A stretch of DNA of 64,000 nucleotides, taken from Phycisphaerae bacterium. GTDB taxonomy: Bacteria; Planctomycetota; Phycisphaerae; UBA1845. A program made the position numbers and the translations under genes. Shown here one piece after another: positions 20,352 to 27,244 of this stretch. The stretch is from NCBI GenBank assembly GCA_024102815.1, contig JAGFJJ010000059.1, positions 87,274-151,273 of the forward strand. Direction: 5' to 3'. Every line of letters starts with the position of its first letter. The first letter of the stretch is position 1. The notes beneath the pieces were generated by a model. It saw only the letters and a program-made list of their open reading frames with translations. It did not search any database and had not been told where the DNA came from.

Positions 20352-21572
20352 ATGGGTGTCGTTGCGGAAATCCTGTCACGACGTCGAATCTGGTCCCTGG
20401 CCCTCGCGTTTGCCTGGAGCGCTCCTGCAAGAGGGGAAGTAACGGTACGGACCATCGATCCCGTTCAGGTCCAGGGCCGCTTGATTCGATTCACACTGAA
20501 CGGCCACGCGAACCTCAAGCTTGCCGACGGCCGCGAGGTTACGATCCCCACTGAGGAAATAGTCCGCATTTCCACGTCAAACTCCGATCAGCCTCCGCCG
20601 GTTGCTGATGCGGAATTCATACTGGCGGGGGGGGACCATCTTTACGGGCGGGTCGTGGGGCGTGGCGTGGAAGCCGTCGAGATCGAGTCTGCCTCCGCCG
20701 GTACTCTCCGCGCGCCTCTGGAGGGGCTCCGCGAGATTCGGCTCCGCCCGGCGATTTCTTCACGGGCGTTGGGGGCGGACGTGCCAGATAAGCAAACAAC
20801 GAAGGAGACGGATGACCGAATCCGCCTCACCAACGGAGACGAACTCCGTGGGTTGGTCGTGAGCGTCGACAGTGCAGGTGTGACGATCGAGGGGCCGCGC
20901 GGGGCGGACTCCATCCCCTGGTCCGTCATTCAGTTCCTGAGGATGAGCGGACTCAGCACGCTGCGAATGCCACTTCCGCTCGCCATCGTAACGACAGTAC
21001 ACGGCGAGCGATTGACTTGCCGGAGTCTGGTCTGGTCAGAGGATAACATTGAAGCTGAGCACGTCGCGGGCTTCAGGGTTTCCATTTCCGCGCAGCGGGT
21101 TGCTCGCGTTGATTTGATTGGCGGTCGATGGCAATGGCTCGGCGAGCTTGAACCCGTGAGCTTCGATCACACGCCAATGCTGGGGATTTCCTGGCCCTAT
21201 CGAGTGAACCAAAACGCGCTCGGTGAGCCGATTCTCGTCGATGGCGAGACCTACGACCGCGGCATCGGCGTTCACAGCCGAACAAGCCTGATCTATGAGC
21301 TCAAATCCGAATACCGTGAATTCGTCACGGCGCTGGGCCTGGATGATCGGAGCGGGCCCTTTGCCGATGTCTCCGCCTACATTCTGGTCGACGGTGTTCG
21401 CAAATATGCTGAAACCGGGTTGCGGCCGGGGCGGCTCATCGGACCCGTACGCGTCGATGTCCGCCGCGCCAACCGCATCGAGCTGATCGTGGACTACGGC
21501 AAGAATGGTGACATCCAGGACCGCTTCAACTGGGTCGAGGCGGGCCTTGTGCGGACGGCCCCCGGCGACTGA
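20352..21572 (+). CDS. Exported protein with C-terminal NPCBM/NEW2 carbohydrate-binding-like domain
   Basis: 406 residues with an N-terminal signal (cleavage near SAPARGE). The first 230 residues contain three short beta-repeats of the form x-G-D-x-L-x-G-x-V (GGDHLYGRVVGRG, NGDELRGLVVSVD), a pattern common in planctomycete surface proteins. The C-terminal 140 residues match NPCBM: GETYDRGIGVHSRTSLIYEL, FVTALGLDDRSG, VFVDG-like strands and RIELIVDYGKNGDIQDRFNW. Known role of NPCBM: sugar binding attached to glycosidases. No catalytic domain is present here. The start is ATG 20352 after AAGGCAGG. It is the last gene of the plus-strand run and converges on the HxlR gene. Confidence 0.85.
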   Translation: MGVVAEILSRRRIWSLALAFAWSAPARGEVTVRTIDPVQVQGRLIRFTLNGHANLKLADGREVTIPTEEIVRISTSNSDQPPPVADAEFILAGGDHLYGRVVGRGVEAVEIESASAGTLRAPLEGLREIRLRPAISSRALGADVPDKQTTKETDDRIRLTNGDELRGLVVSVDSAGVTIEGPRGADSIPWSVIQFLRMSGLSTLRMPLPLAIVTTVHGERLTCRSLVWSEDNIEAEHVAGFRVSISAQRVARVDLIGGRWQWLGELEPVSFDHTPMLGISWPYRVNQNALGEPILVDGETYDRGIGVHSRTSLIYELKSEYREFVTALGLDDRSGPFADVSAYILVDGVRKYAETGLRPGRLIGPVRVDVRRANRIELIVDYGKNGDIQDRFNWVEAGLVRTAPGD

Positions 21573-21580
21573 CCCGGTTC

Positions 21581-22135
21581 TCAATTCACTTCAAACGTCG
21601 CGAGAACGGGCGTAAGCTCCCGGCCCTTCGAGGTCAGTTCATAGATACTCGACGGCGGGTAGTTTCCTTCCACAAAGCGTTGCACGAGCCCGGGCGGCTG
21701 AAGCCCCTTCAAGGTCAGCGAAAGAGCCCTCGGCGTGGCGTCCGCCATCGCCGCCCGAAGCTGCGAGAATCTGCGATGACCTGACCCCAGCGCAAACAGG
21801 ATCGGCATCGACCACTTCTTCATCGCCACATCCAAGATTCCCAAACGCCCGAGCACGCTGGTCAGCAGTAGGCACCGCTCCGCAAGCTGCCGCGCTTGTG
21901 GCACCAGGACGTACTCGGGGCGGAGCGGGTGCCCGTACCCTGCGTTGCGTAAGACCCAGCCGCGTTCCACCAAATCACCCAGGGTTCGGGTCAGAGAGTC
22001 GTGACTCACGTCCAAACGCCGGGCCAGCGTGACGAACTTGGCTCCATCTGTCCGCCGAAGCTCCGCCAGAACGGGTACGTTCCACCTGTGGTGGAATAGG
22101 CCGGCAAGGAATCGCAAAGTTGGGCGCTCGGCCAC
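21581..22135 (-). CDS. Transcription regulator with two tandem HxlR domains
   Basis: 184 residues forming two consecutive HxlR winged-helix domains, residues about 14-95 and 104-182. Each begins with a K/R-W-x-x-P-[IV]-L helix (HHRWNVPVLAEL; MKKWSMPILFAL), continues with a recognition helix (SHDSLTRTLGDLVERGWV; TPRALSLTLKGL) and ends with a wing (PEYVLVPQARQL; SIYELTSKGREL). HxlR proteins are normally single-domain and dimeric (about 100-130 residues), so this looks like a one-chain pseudo-dimer. The N-terminal redox Cys typical of many HxlR sensors is absent; the only Cys is residue 88. The start is GTG 22135 after GGAGG. It is divergent from a VOC gene and probably controls it and itself. 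Confidence 0.9.
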   Translation of the reverse strand: MAERPTLRFLAGLFHHRWNVPVLAELRRTDGAKFVTLARRLDVSHDSLTRTLGDLVERGWVLRNAGYGHPLRPEYVLVPQARQLAERCLLLTSVLGRLGILDVAMKKWSMPILFALGSGHRRFSQLRAAMADATPRALSLTLKGLQPPGLVQRFVEGNYPPSSIYELTSKGRELTPVLATFEVN

Positions 22136-22152
22136 GATTCACCTCCGCTTGT

Positions 22153-22190
22153 ATTATTGTCTTGACCGGTTTTTGTATCAAGTACATTAT
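22153..22190. promoter_or_regulatory. Overlapping divergent promoters with a TGTA-N5-TACA dyad
   Basis: Plus strand, toward the VOC gene: TTGACC at 22162-22167, 17 bases, then CATTAT at 22185-22190. Minus strand, toward the HxlR gene: TTGATA at 22181-22176, 17 bases, then AATAAT at 22158-22153. The two overlap face to face. A dyad TGTA-N5-TACA at 22174-22186 lies across the plus-strand -10 and the minus-strand -35. HxlR regulators commonly bind GTA/TAC-type dyads, so one bound protein could control both directions. The minus promoter would put the transcript start almost at the Shine-Dalgarno sequence, which is tight. Confidence 0.5.
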
Positions 22191-22200
22191 TGCGACCAAG

Positions 22201-22221
22201 TGACACAGGATGGCTGTGTCA
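22201..22221. promoter_or_regulatory. Perfect 7-base inverted repeat just downstream of the VOC promoter
   Basis: TGACACA at 22201-22207 and TGTGTCA at 22215-22221 form a perfect inverted repeat with a 7-base spacer. Its centre is about 20 bases past the predicted -10 of the VOC promoter, in the early transcribed region. It could be a second operator for the divergent HxlR regulator or a weak RNA hairpin. Only the symmetry is seen; the binding protein is inferred from position. Confidence 0.45.
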
Positions 22222-22279
22222 GAACCGGGCGGATCCGGGTCGCGCAGCGGGTCGGATCGTTGGAGGGAGGAAGACCCAA

Positions 22280-22663
22280 ATGGCTGCCGATCTGGGCTAT
22301 GACGGCGGGCTGACCTGCTCGATGCACGTCACTGATCTGGAACGCTCCATGCGCTGGTATCAGGACGTGCTCGGCTTCAAGCTGCTCTACAAGGTCGAAG
22401 AAATCGCGTGGTGCGAGCTCGCAACGTCGGTTGCACGCGTGAACGTCGGCCTTTCGCAGGTTCAGGAGGCGGGGGGGAAGGGTGGGGCGACCCTCACTTT
22501 CGGCGTTAAGGATATCGATGCGACCCGGAAAGTCGTGGAGGGGAAGGGCGTTCGATTCGACGGCCCCACCATGACCATTGAGGGCATGGTCAAGCTCGCC
22601 ACGTTTTTCGATCCCGATGGGAACGCCCTCATGTTCTATCAGAGTTTGCAGGGGGAGAAGTAA
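22280..22663 (+). CDS. VOC-family (glyoxalase/bleomycin-resistance fold) protein
   Basis: 127 residues from ATG 22280, after the strong ribosome site GGAGGGAGG. Two beta-alpha-beta-beta-beta modules: the first with SMHVTDLERSMRWYQDVLGF, the second ending LATFFDPDGNALMFYQ. In metal-dependent VOC enzymes a His and a Glu come from each module. Here the first His is present, but the second-module positions read Thr/Phe-like and Met (ALMF instead of the usual x-E-L). Metal coordination is therefore doubtful and a binding or sequestering role is possible. It lies divergent from the tandem HxlR regulator, suggesting induction by the compound it handles. Confidence 0.88.
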   Translation: MAADLGYDGGLTCSMHVTDLERSMRWYQDVLGFKLLYKVEEIAWCELATSVARVNVGLSQVQEAGGKGGATLTFGVKDIDATRKVVEGKGVRFDGPTMTIEGMVKLATFFDPDGNALMFYQSLQGEK

Positions 22664-22698
22664 GTCGCCCCGCGTCCGTCCACTTGGAGAAACCAGCC

Positions 22699-23262
22699 GT
22701 GCATCACCATAGAAACGTCATTGCCCGGTCAGTCCTTTGTGCTGTCGCAATCATCCTGTTTGGGGTCGGAATCTCGCCGGCAGCCGATCTAGCTGCCGGT
22801 TCCTCCGTCAGCGTGAAAGGAAGCGAGGCTCTGGAGAAGCTCCGTTTTCTCCACGGGCAATGGGAACGAAGGGACGGAGAGGACGAGCTGACGGAATATT
22901 GGAGCGCTCCGTCCGGAGACTCCATCACGGGTGTATTTCGTTGGCTGAAGAACGGGAAGACCTGGATGTACGAGTTGTTGACCATCACCGCGGAGGGGGA
23001 CCGCATTGTCTTCCGCCTGAGGCATTTTAGCGCTCCGGGGCTTATACCGTGGGAAAAGGAGTCGGATAGTGCTCTGGCGTATACGCTCTCAAGCCTGGGC
23101 GAGGGTGAAGCGGTCTTCGAGGATCCAGCCCGTGCCTTTCCGCGCCGATTCATCTTCCGTAAGGTCGGTGACGACGGCCTGATGGTGCGGTTTGACGGGG
23201 TGCGAAACGGACAGCCCACGGCGCAGGAATTCTCCTATACGCGGAAGCGATTCGCGGAGTAA
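22699..23262 (+). CDS. Exported DUF6265-like protein
   Basis: 187 residues from GTG 22699, preceded by GGAG at a nine-base distance. A TTG at 22684 is also open, but the Shine-Dalgarno sequence sits over it. The N-terminal signal (residues about 8-30) ends at SPAADL. The mature part begins with LEKLRFLHGQWERRDGEDEL and contains TEYWSAPSGDSITGVFRW, matching the short lipocalin-like beta-barrel family DUF6265, whose role is unknown. It lies 35 bases after the VOC gene on the same strand, so the two are probably co-transcribed under the HxlR promoter. Confidence 0.78.
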   Translation: MHHHRNVIARSVLCAVAIILFGVGISPAADLAAGSSVSVKGSEALEKLRFLHGQWERRDGEDELTEYWSAPSGDSITGVFRWLKNGKTWMYELLTITAEGDRIVFRLRHFSAPGLIPWEKESDSALAYTLSSLGEGEAVFEDPARAFPRRFIFRKVGDDGLMVRFDGVRNGQPTAQEFSYTRKRFAE

Positions 23263-23428
23263 TTTCCGGCAATCCCTGCGCCTTCGTTCCTGGAGCGATC
23301 GAAGCGAACATCGGCGTGCCGCTCCAATCCTCATCCGATCGCGCTGCGCCCTCCGATAGGGAATCCATGCCCAAACCGGGCCGGTCCTATTCGCGCATCC
23401 ACGGGCAGGGATCAAGGAGGAATGTCGG

Positions 23429-23656
23429 ATGGTTCCAACGGAGAAGAGAGTCGGCCTGCGGTCGTTGGGAAGTGCCATAATAATGACACTTCTGGGATTG
23501 TCATCACTGTCAGCAGGCTGCGATGTAGGCCGCGAATTCCGGGCGGCGGCGCTCCCTCAGTTCTCGGAGGGCGTTACGCTGGCGGTGAACGGGCTGCTCG
23601 ATGGTATCTTTGCCGCGATCGAAGTCGAGCCGGATTCGAGCGGTGCCTCCGGCTAA
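23429..23656 (+). CDS. Small lipoprotein of unknown function
   Basis: 75 residues with a lipoprotein signal: a hydrophobic stretch ending in LSAGCD, Cys at about residue 31. The mature part is only about 45 residues, with an amphipathic segment (FSEGVTLAVNGLLDGIF) and an acidic, Ser/Gly-rich end. ATG 23429 follows AAGGAGGA with good spacing. The overlapping ATG at 23422 opens another frame with no signal and was rejected. The intergenic stretch 23263-23428 upstream has no other gene. No family was recognised, but the lipobox and ribosome site support a real gene. Confidence 0.6.
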   Translation: MVPTEKRVGLRSLGSAIIMTLLGLSSLSAGCDVGREFRAAALPQFSEGVTLAVNGLLDGIFAAIEVEPDSSGASG

Positions 23657-23767
23657 GTTGAGAACGATTGGGAAGATCAAACGTCGATCCGTCGAAAAAC
23701 AGCTGGGGCACTGCCGAAGATTTTTCCGGATGGCCAAGAATGCCGACAGAGGCGCCGAAGTTGCGCC

Positions 23768-24391
23768 TCAGGCGGAATGCCGATCCTCGAGACTCTCCCA
23801 CTCGCTCCGCATGAGGGTCATCCGCAGCAGGCAGTGCATGGGGCCGCTTGGCAAAAACCGGTGGTGCTCCTCGCCCACCGACCGAAAACCGGCGCGACCG
23901 TAGCAGGCAATGGCCGACCTGTTGTCCGGAAATACCACCAGGGATAGCTGGAGCGCACCCATCGACCGAAAGGCATATCGCTCCATGGCTCGAATGAACC
24001 GCGTTCCGATTCCTTTCCCCCGCTTCACCGGATCAACCAGGATGTGCCCCAGCCAGTAGTGTCCCGGCTGGTGGCGCATGGGATTGAGCTCGCCGTACGC
24101 CAGGAGAGTCGGCCCGGGGTGGCGAACGAGACACAGCGGCCGGCCGCCCTTGCGGCGCCACTCGAGAACCATGTCGGGGGTGAGGGCACGCTCAACGCTC
24201 GGCGCCAGCCAGCGCAGCACGCGCGGCGAGTCCACCCAGCGTAACAGGACGGGGGCGAGGCGATCGTCAAACTGACAAAGCTGGTAGGCTGCCTCCGGGT
24301 TTGGATCGGCGATGTTCCCCGGCCGATCGACCGGAGTGGAACAGGCTTGCTGGGGGGGTGAGCGGCGGAATCTATTGAGGAGCCTGGTCAT
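23768..24391 (-). CDS. GNAT-family N-acetyltransferase
   Basis: 207-residue GNAT enzyme. Seen: the acetyl-CoA pyrophosphate loop VDPVKRGKGIGTRFI (R/Q-x-x-G-x-G), the preceding strand YWLGHILVD, and the C-terminal SLVVFPDNRSAIACYGRAGF motif. An N-terminal part of about 50 residues, rich in Arg and Pro, precedes the fold and may be a linker. Known reaction: transfer of acetyl from acetyl-CoA to an amine. The substrate cannot be told; ribosomal-protein-type (RimJ/L) or small-molecule acetyltransferases are both possible. The start is ATG 24391. Confidence 0.88.
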   Translation of the reverse strand: MTRLLNRFRRSPPQQACSTPVDRPGNIADPNPEAAYQLCQFDDRLAPVLLRWVDSPRVLRWLAPSVERALTPDMVLEWRRKGGRPLCLVRHPGPTLLAYGELNPMRHQPGHYWLGHILVDPVKRGKGIGTRFIRAMERYAFRSMGALQLSLVVFPDNRSAIACYGRAGFRSVGEEHHRFLPSGPMHCLLRMTLMRSEWESLEDRHSA

Positions 24392-24550
24392 TTCCCGGAG
24401 CCTGAGCGGGGTCGCTTTGAATCAACCATCGGCGATCGTCGACAGAACGCTCCAACAGCAGCCTATCGCCAACGTATTCTGGCGCGATCAAAAATTCCTG
24501 ACGATAACGTTGTACCGAGAAAGGCCGATTTGCAATATGCGGCAGGGAAT

Positions 24551-24636
24551 GCCCGGGACTGGATTTGAACCAGCACGTCCGTTTATTGGACACAAGCACC
24601 TCAAGCTTGCGCGTCTGCCAATTCCGCCACCCGGGC
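24551..24636 (-). tRNA. tRNA-Leu (anticodon GAG)
   Basis: 86-base class II tRNA on the minus strand. The acceptor arms GCCCGGG and CCCGGGC pair perfectly. The anticodon arm is CAAGC-TTGAGGT-GCTTG, giving GAG. There is a long variable arm and a T arm CTGG-TTCAAAT-CCAG. The 3' CCA is not encoded. The flanks 24392-24550 and 24637-24754 hold no supported gene. Confidence 0.96.
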
Positions 24637-24754
24637 GAACGGTGCCAGTGTAGCCGCCTCCGGGGCGGCGTCAACGGCGGCGATTTCGCTCCTGCCGCTC
24701 TCTCGCATCTTCCATTCGTTGAAGCCCCGATGCCGGTTCCCCTAAGATGAGGCC

Positions 24755-26716
24755 ATGGCGGTTGTATCGCTCCAGAACGTCGTCAAGCAGTTCGGTACCC
24801 GGGTGGTACTCGACGGGCTCAGCCTGGACTTGCACCCCGGGCAGATCGCCGGCTTGATCGGCGTGAACGGCGTCGGGAAAACCACGCTGTTCCGGCTCAT
24901 CGCCGGCGAGATTCAGCCCGACACCGGTGAGGTCATTCGATCGGCCGGGGTCGACATCGGCTACCTTCGCCAGGAACCCGACATCGATCCGAACCGGACT
25001 CTGCACGACGAAGTCGCCCGGGCCTTCGATGAGCTACTGGAAATCGAACGGCGCATGCACGAGGTCTCGGCGGAAATGGCCGCCTGCCCGGACGACAAGG
25101 CGCTCGAGAAGCTGATGGCCTCGTATGATCGCCTGCACGAACGCTTCGTGGTGGAGGGCGGGAATGCGATGGAGGCTCGGCTGGGGGAAATTCTCGGCGG
25201 GCTGGGCTTCTCCCCCGAGGACTATCACCGTCCGCTTCGCGTCATGTCCGGCGGACAGAAATGCCGCGCGGCGCTGGCGCGGCTACTCCTGGCCGACAGC
25301 ACATTCCTGCTTCTGGATGAACCCACGAACCATCTGGATATCGACGCCGTGCGGTGGCTCGAGCGCTTTCTGGCCAACCATCGGGGCGGGGCCGTGATTA
25401 TCTCGCACGACCGCTATCTGCTGGATCGCACGTGCGAGCGCATCATTGAAATCGATCGCGGAAAGGCCCGGAGCTATCCCGGCAATTACAGCAACTACGC
25501 CCAGACCAGGGCCCGCGCCGAACTCACGCAGCAGCGGCAGTTCGAGAAGGACGCGGCTTTCATCCGCAAGGAGAAGGACTTCATTGCCCGCCATCTTGCC
25601 GGGCAGCGCACCAAGGAGGCACAGGGACGTCGAACGCGGCTCGAACGAAAACTCAACGATGGCGACCTGACCACCGAGTCCGTCACCCAGCGCAAGAAGG
25701 TACGGATCGATTTCGCGTCGGCGGATGCGGGGCAGGGAACCGTCGTGCGCTGCGACGACCTTGCCATGTCGTTTGGCGACCGGCGAGTTTTCGAGGGCCT
25801 GAGGCTTCAACTCGATGCGGGACAGCGCATGGGCATCACCGGCCCGAACGGCGTTGGGAAGACGACGCTCCTCAAGATCGTGCTTGGCGAACTCGACGCC
25901 ACCGCGGGAGAGGTCATTGTCGATCCCTCCCTGCGAATCGGCTACTACACGCAGGAACACTTCGAGCTGGACCACCGGCGGAGCGTCCTGGAAGAAATTC
26001 GCGCCGCCCGCCCGGAGATGTCCGAACATGAGGCTCGCTCATATCTTGCCCGGTTCTTATTCACCGGCGATGACGTATTCAAGAAACTCGGCATGCTCTC
26101 AGGCGGAGAGCAGTCTCGCGTGCGCCTGGCCTCGCTGATCCTTCAGGGACCGGACCTGCTGGTGCTCGACGAGCCGACCAACCATCTCGATATTCCCTCA
26201 CGCGAGTGCCTCGAAGAAGCCCTCGTCGAATATGCCGGGACAATTCTGACGGTCAGCCACGACCGCTATTTTCTCGATCGTGTTGTCCACCGCCTTCTCG
26301 TCATGCGACCGTCTCATTGGGCCGCATTCAACGGGAACTACACGTTTCACATCGAAGAGCTGGAACGCCAGAAGGCTGCTCTCGCGGCTGCCGCGACCGC
26401 ATCCGAGAGTGCGGATGCCTCGCAAGCGACGAAGACAGCGCTCAAGAAGCAGCGCAAAGCCGCCCGCGAGGCGCAGGCACCCAGAAAGACCCGGTCGCCC
26501 ACGGCACAATACGACCATCTTACCGTCGAGCAGATCGAATCCATGGTCGTTGAACAGGAGACGCGACTCGCCGAATTGCATGAGAAATTCGGCGATCCTC
26601 GGATTGTGACGGATCCCGAGGCATTGGCCGAACTGCAAGAACAGATGGACGAGGTGTCGGCCGAGTTGGCGGTTCTCGATCAAGCCTGGCAGGAACGCGT
26701 CGAGGGAATGAAATAG
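24755..26716 (+). CDS. ABC-F family ATPase (Uup/EttA type)
   Basis: 653-residue soluble protein with two ATP-binding cassettes and no membrane helices, so an ABC-F translation factor rather than a transporter. First cassette: Walker A GVNGVGKTT near residue 36, signature MSGGQKCRAAL, Walker B LLLDEPTNHLDI. Second: GPNGVGKTT near residue 364, LSGGEQSRVRLA, LVLDEPTNHLDI. Between them lies the family's linker (residues about 240-330), with a long charged helix pair (FEKDAAFIRKEKDFIARHLA). A C-terminal Lys/Ala-rich stretch and coiled coil (about 560-650) resemble Uup/YfmR-type members. Known role: ribosome-binding factors that resolve stalled states. The start is ATG 24755 after GATGAGG. Confidence 0.94.
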   Translation: MAVVSLQNVVKQFGTRVVLDGLSLDLHPGQIAGLIGVNGVGKTTLFRLIAGEIQPDTGEVIRSAGVDIGYLRQEPDIDPNRTLHDEVARAFDELLEIERRMHEVSAEMAACPDDKALEKLMASYDRLHERFVVEGGNAMEARLGEILGGLGFSPEDYHRPLRVMSGGQKCRAALARLLLADSTFLLLDEPTNHLDIDAVRWLERFLANHRGGAVIISHDRYLLDRTCERIIEIDRGKARSYPGNYSNYAQTRARAELTQQRQFEKDAAFIRKEKDFIARHLAGQRTKEAQGRRTRLERKLNDGDLTTESVTQRKKVRIDFASADAGQGTVVRCDDLAMSFGDRRVFEGLRLQLDAGQRMGITGPNGVGKTTLLKIVLGELDATAGEVIVDPSLRIGYYTQEHFELDHRRSVLEEIRAARPEMSEHEARSYLARFLFTGDDVFKKLGMLSGGEQSRVRLASLILQGPDLLVLDEPTNHLDIPSRECLEEALVEYAGTILTVSHDRYFLDRVVHRLLVMRPSHWAAFNGNYTFHIEELERQKAALAAAATASESADASQATKTALKKQRKAAREAQAPRKTRSPTAQYDHLTVEQIESMVVEQETRLAELHEKFGDPRIVTDPEALAELQEQMDEVSAELAVLDQAWQERVEGMK

Positions 26717-26735
26717 CGCCCGGTACGGCCACCAG

Positions 26736-27128
26736 CTACGCCGCAAAAACGGGGACCGGTGTACCCCCGTTATCCACGGCAACGAATACCACCTGCCCGT
26801 CCGTCACGTGTACATCGACGTCGGGCTCACTCCGCCGTCGCGCGCAGACCTTGACGCTGATCGTGATCGAAGTGCGGCCGACCTTGGTCGCGTGAGCGTA
26901 AATACTGAGCACGTCGCCCATGTAGATTGGCTTATGAAACTCCACTTCATCAAATGAGACGGTGACGTAGCGGTGGTGCGCCTGGCGGATGGCTTCGACG
27001 TATGCGGCTTGGTCCATGAGTGAGAGGACCACGCCGCCGAAAATGGTGCCCTCCGCGTTCGTGTCGCGTGGCATCATCACGACGCGAATGGCGGGTTCTT
27101 CCGAGGCCGGCTTGACATTCGATTTCAA
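26736..27128 (-). CDS. Acyl-CoA thioesterase, hotdog fold (YciA/BFIT-like)
   Basis: 130-residue hotdog thioesterase hydrolysing acyl-CoA to free acid and CoA. Seen: the active-site helix region NAEGTIFGGVVLSLMDQAAY (catalytic Asp in the helix), VSFDEVEFHKPIYMGDVLSI, and the terminal strand with GQVVFVAVD. The start is TTG 27128, with GGAGAG six bases upstream; the preceding open frame has no better start. It converges on the ABC-F gene with a 19-base gap. Chain-length preference cannot be read from the sequence. Confidence 0.9.
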   Translation of the reverse strand: MKSNVKPASEEPAIRVVMMPRDTNAEGTIFGGVVLSLMDQAAYVEAIRQAHHRYVTVSFDEVEFHKPIYMGDVLSIYAHATKVGRTSITISVKVCARRRSEPDVDVHVTDGQVVFVAVDNGGTPVPVFAA

Positions 27129-27244
27129 TGGACTCTCCGGTCATTGCTTCGAGGCATGCTCGACACAACGCGAATGGGCGAAGATTGTGCGATGCCCGTG
27201 CGGATTGTCAATATTCATCAGCAGGAAACCGGAGCGGTTGCGTC

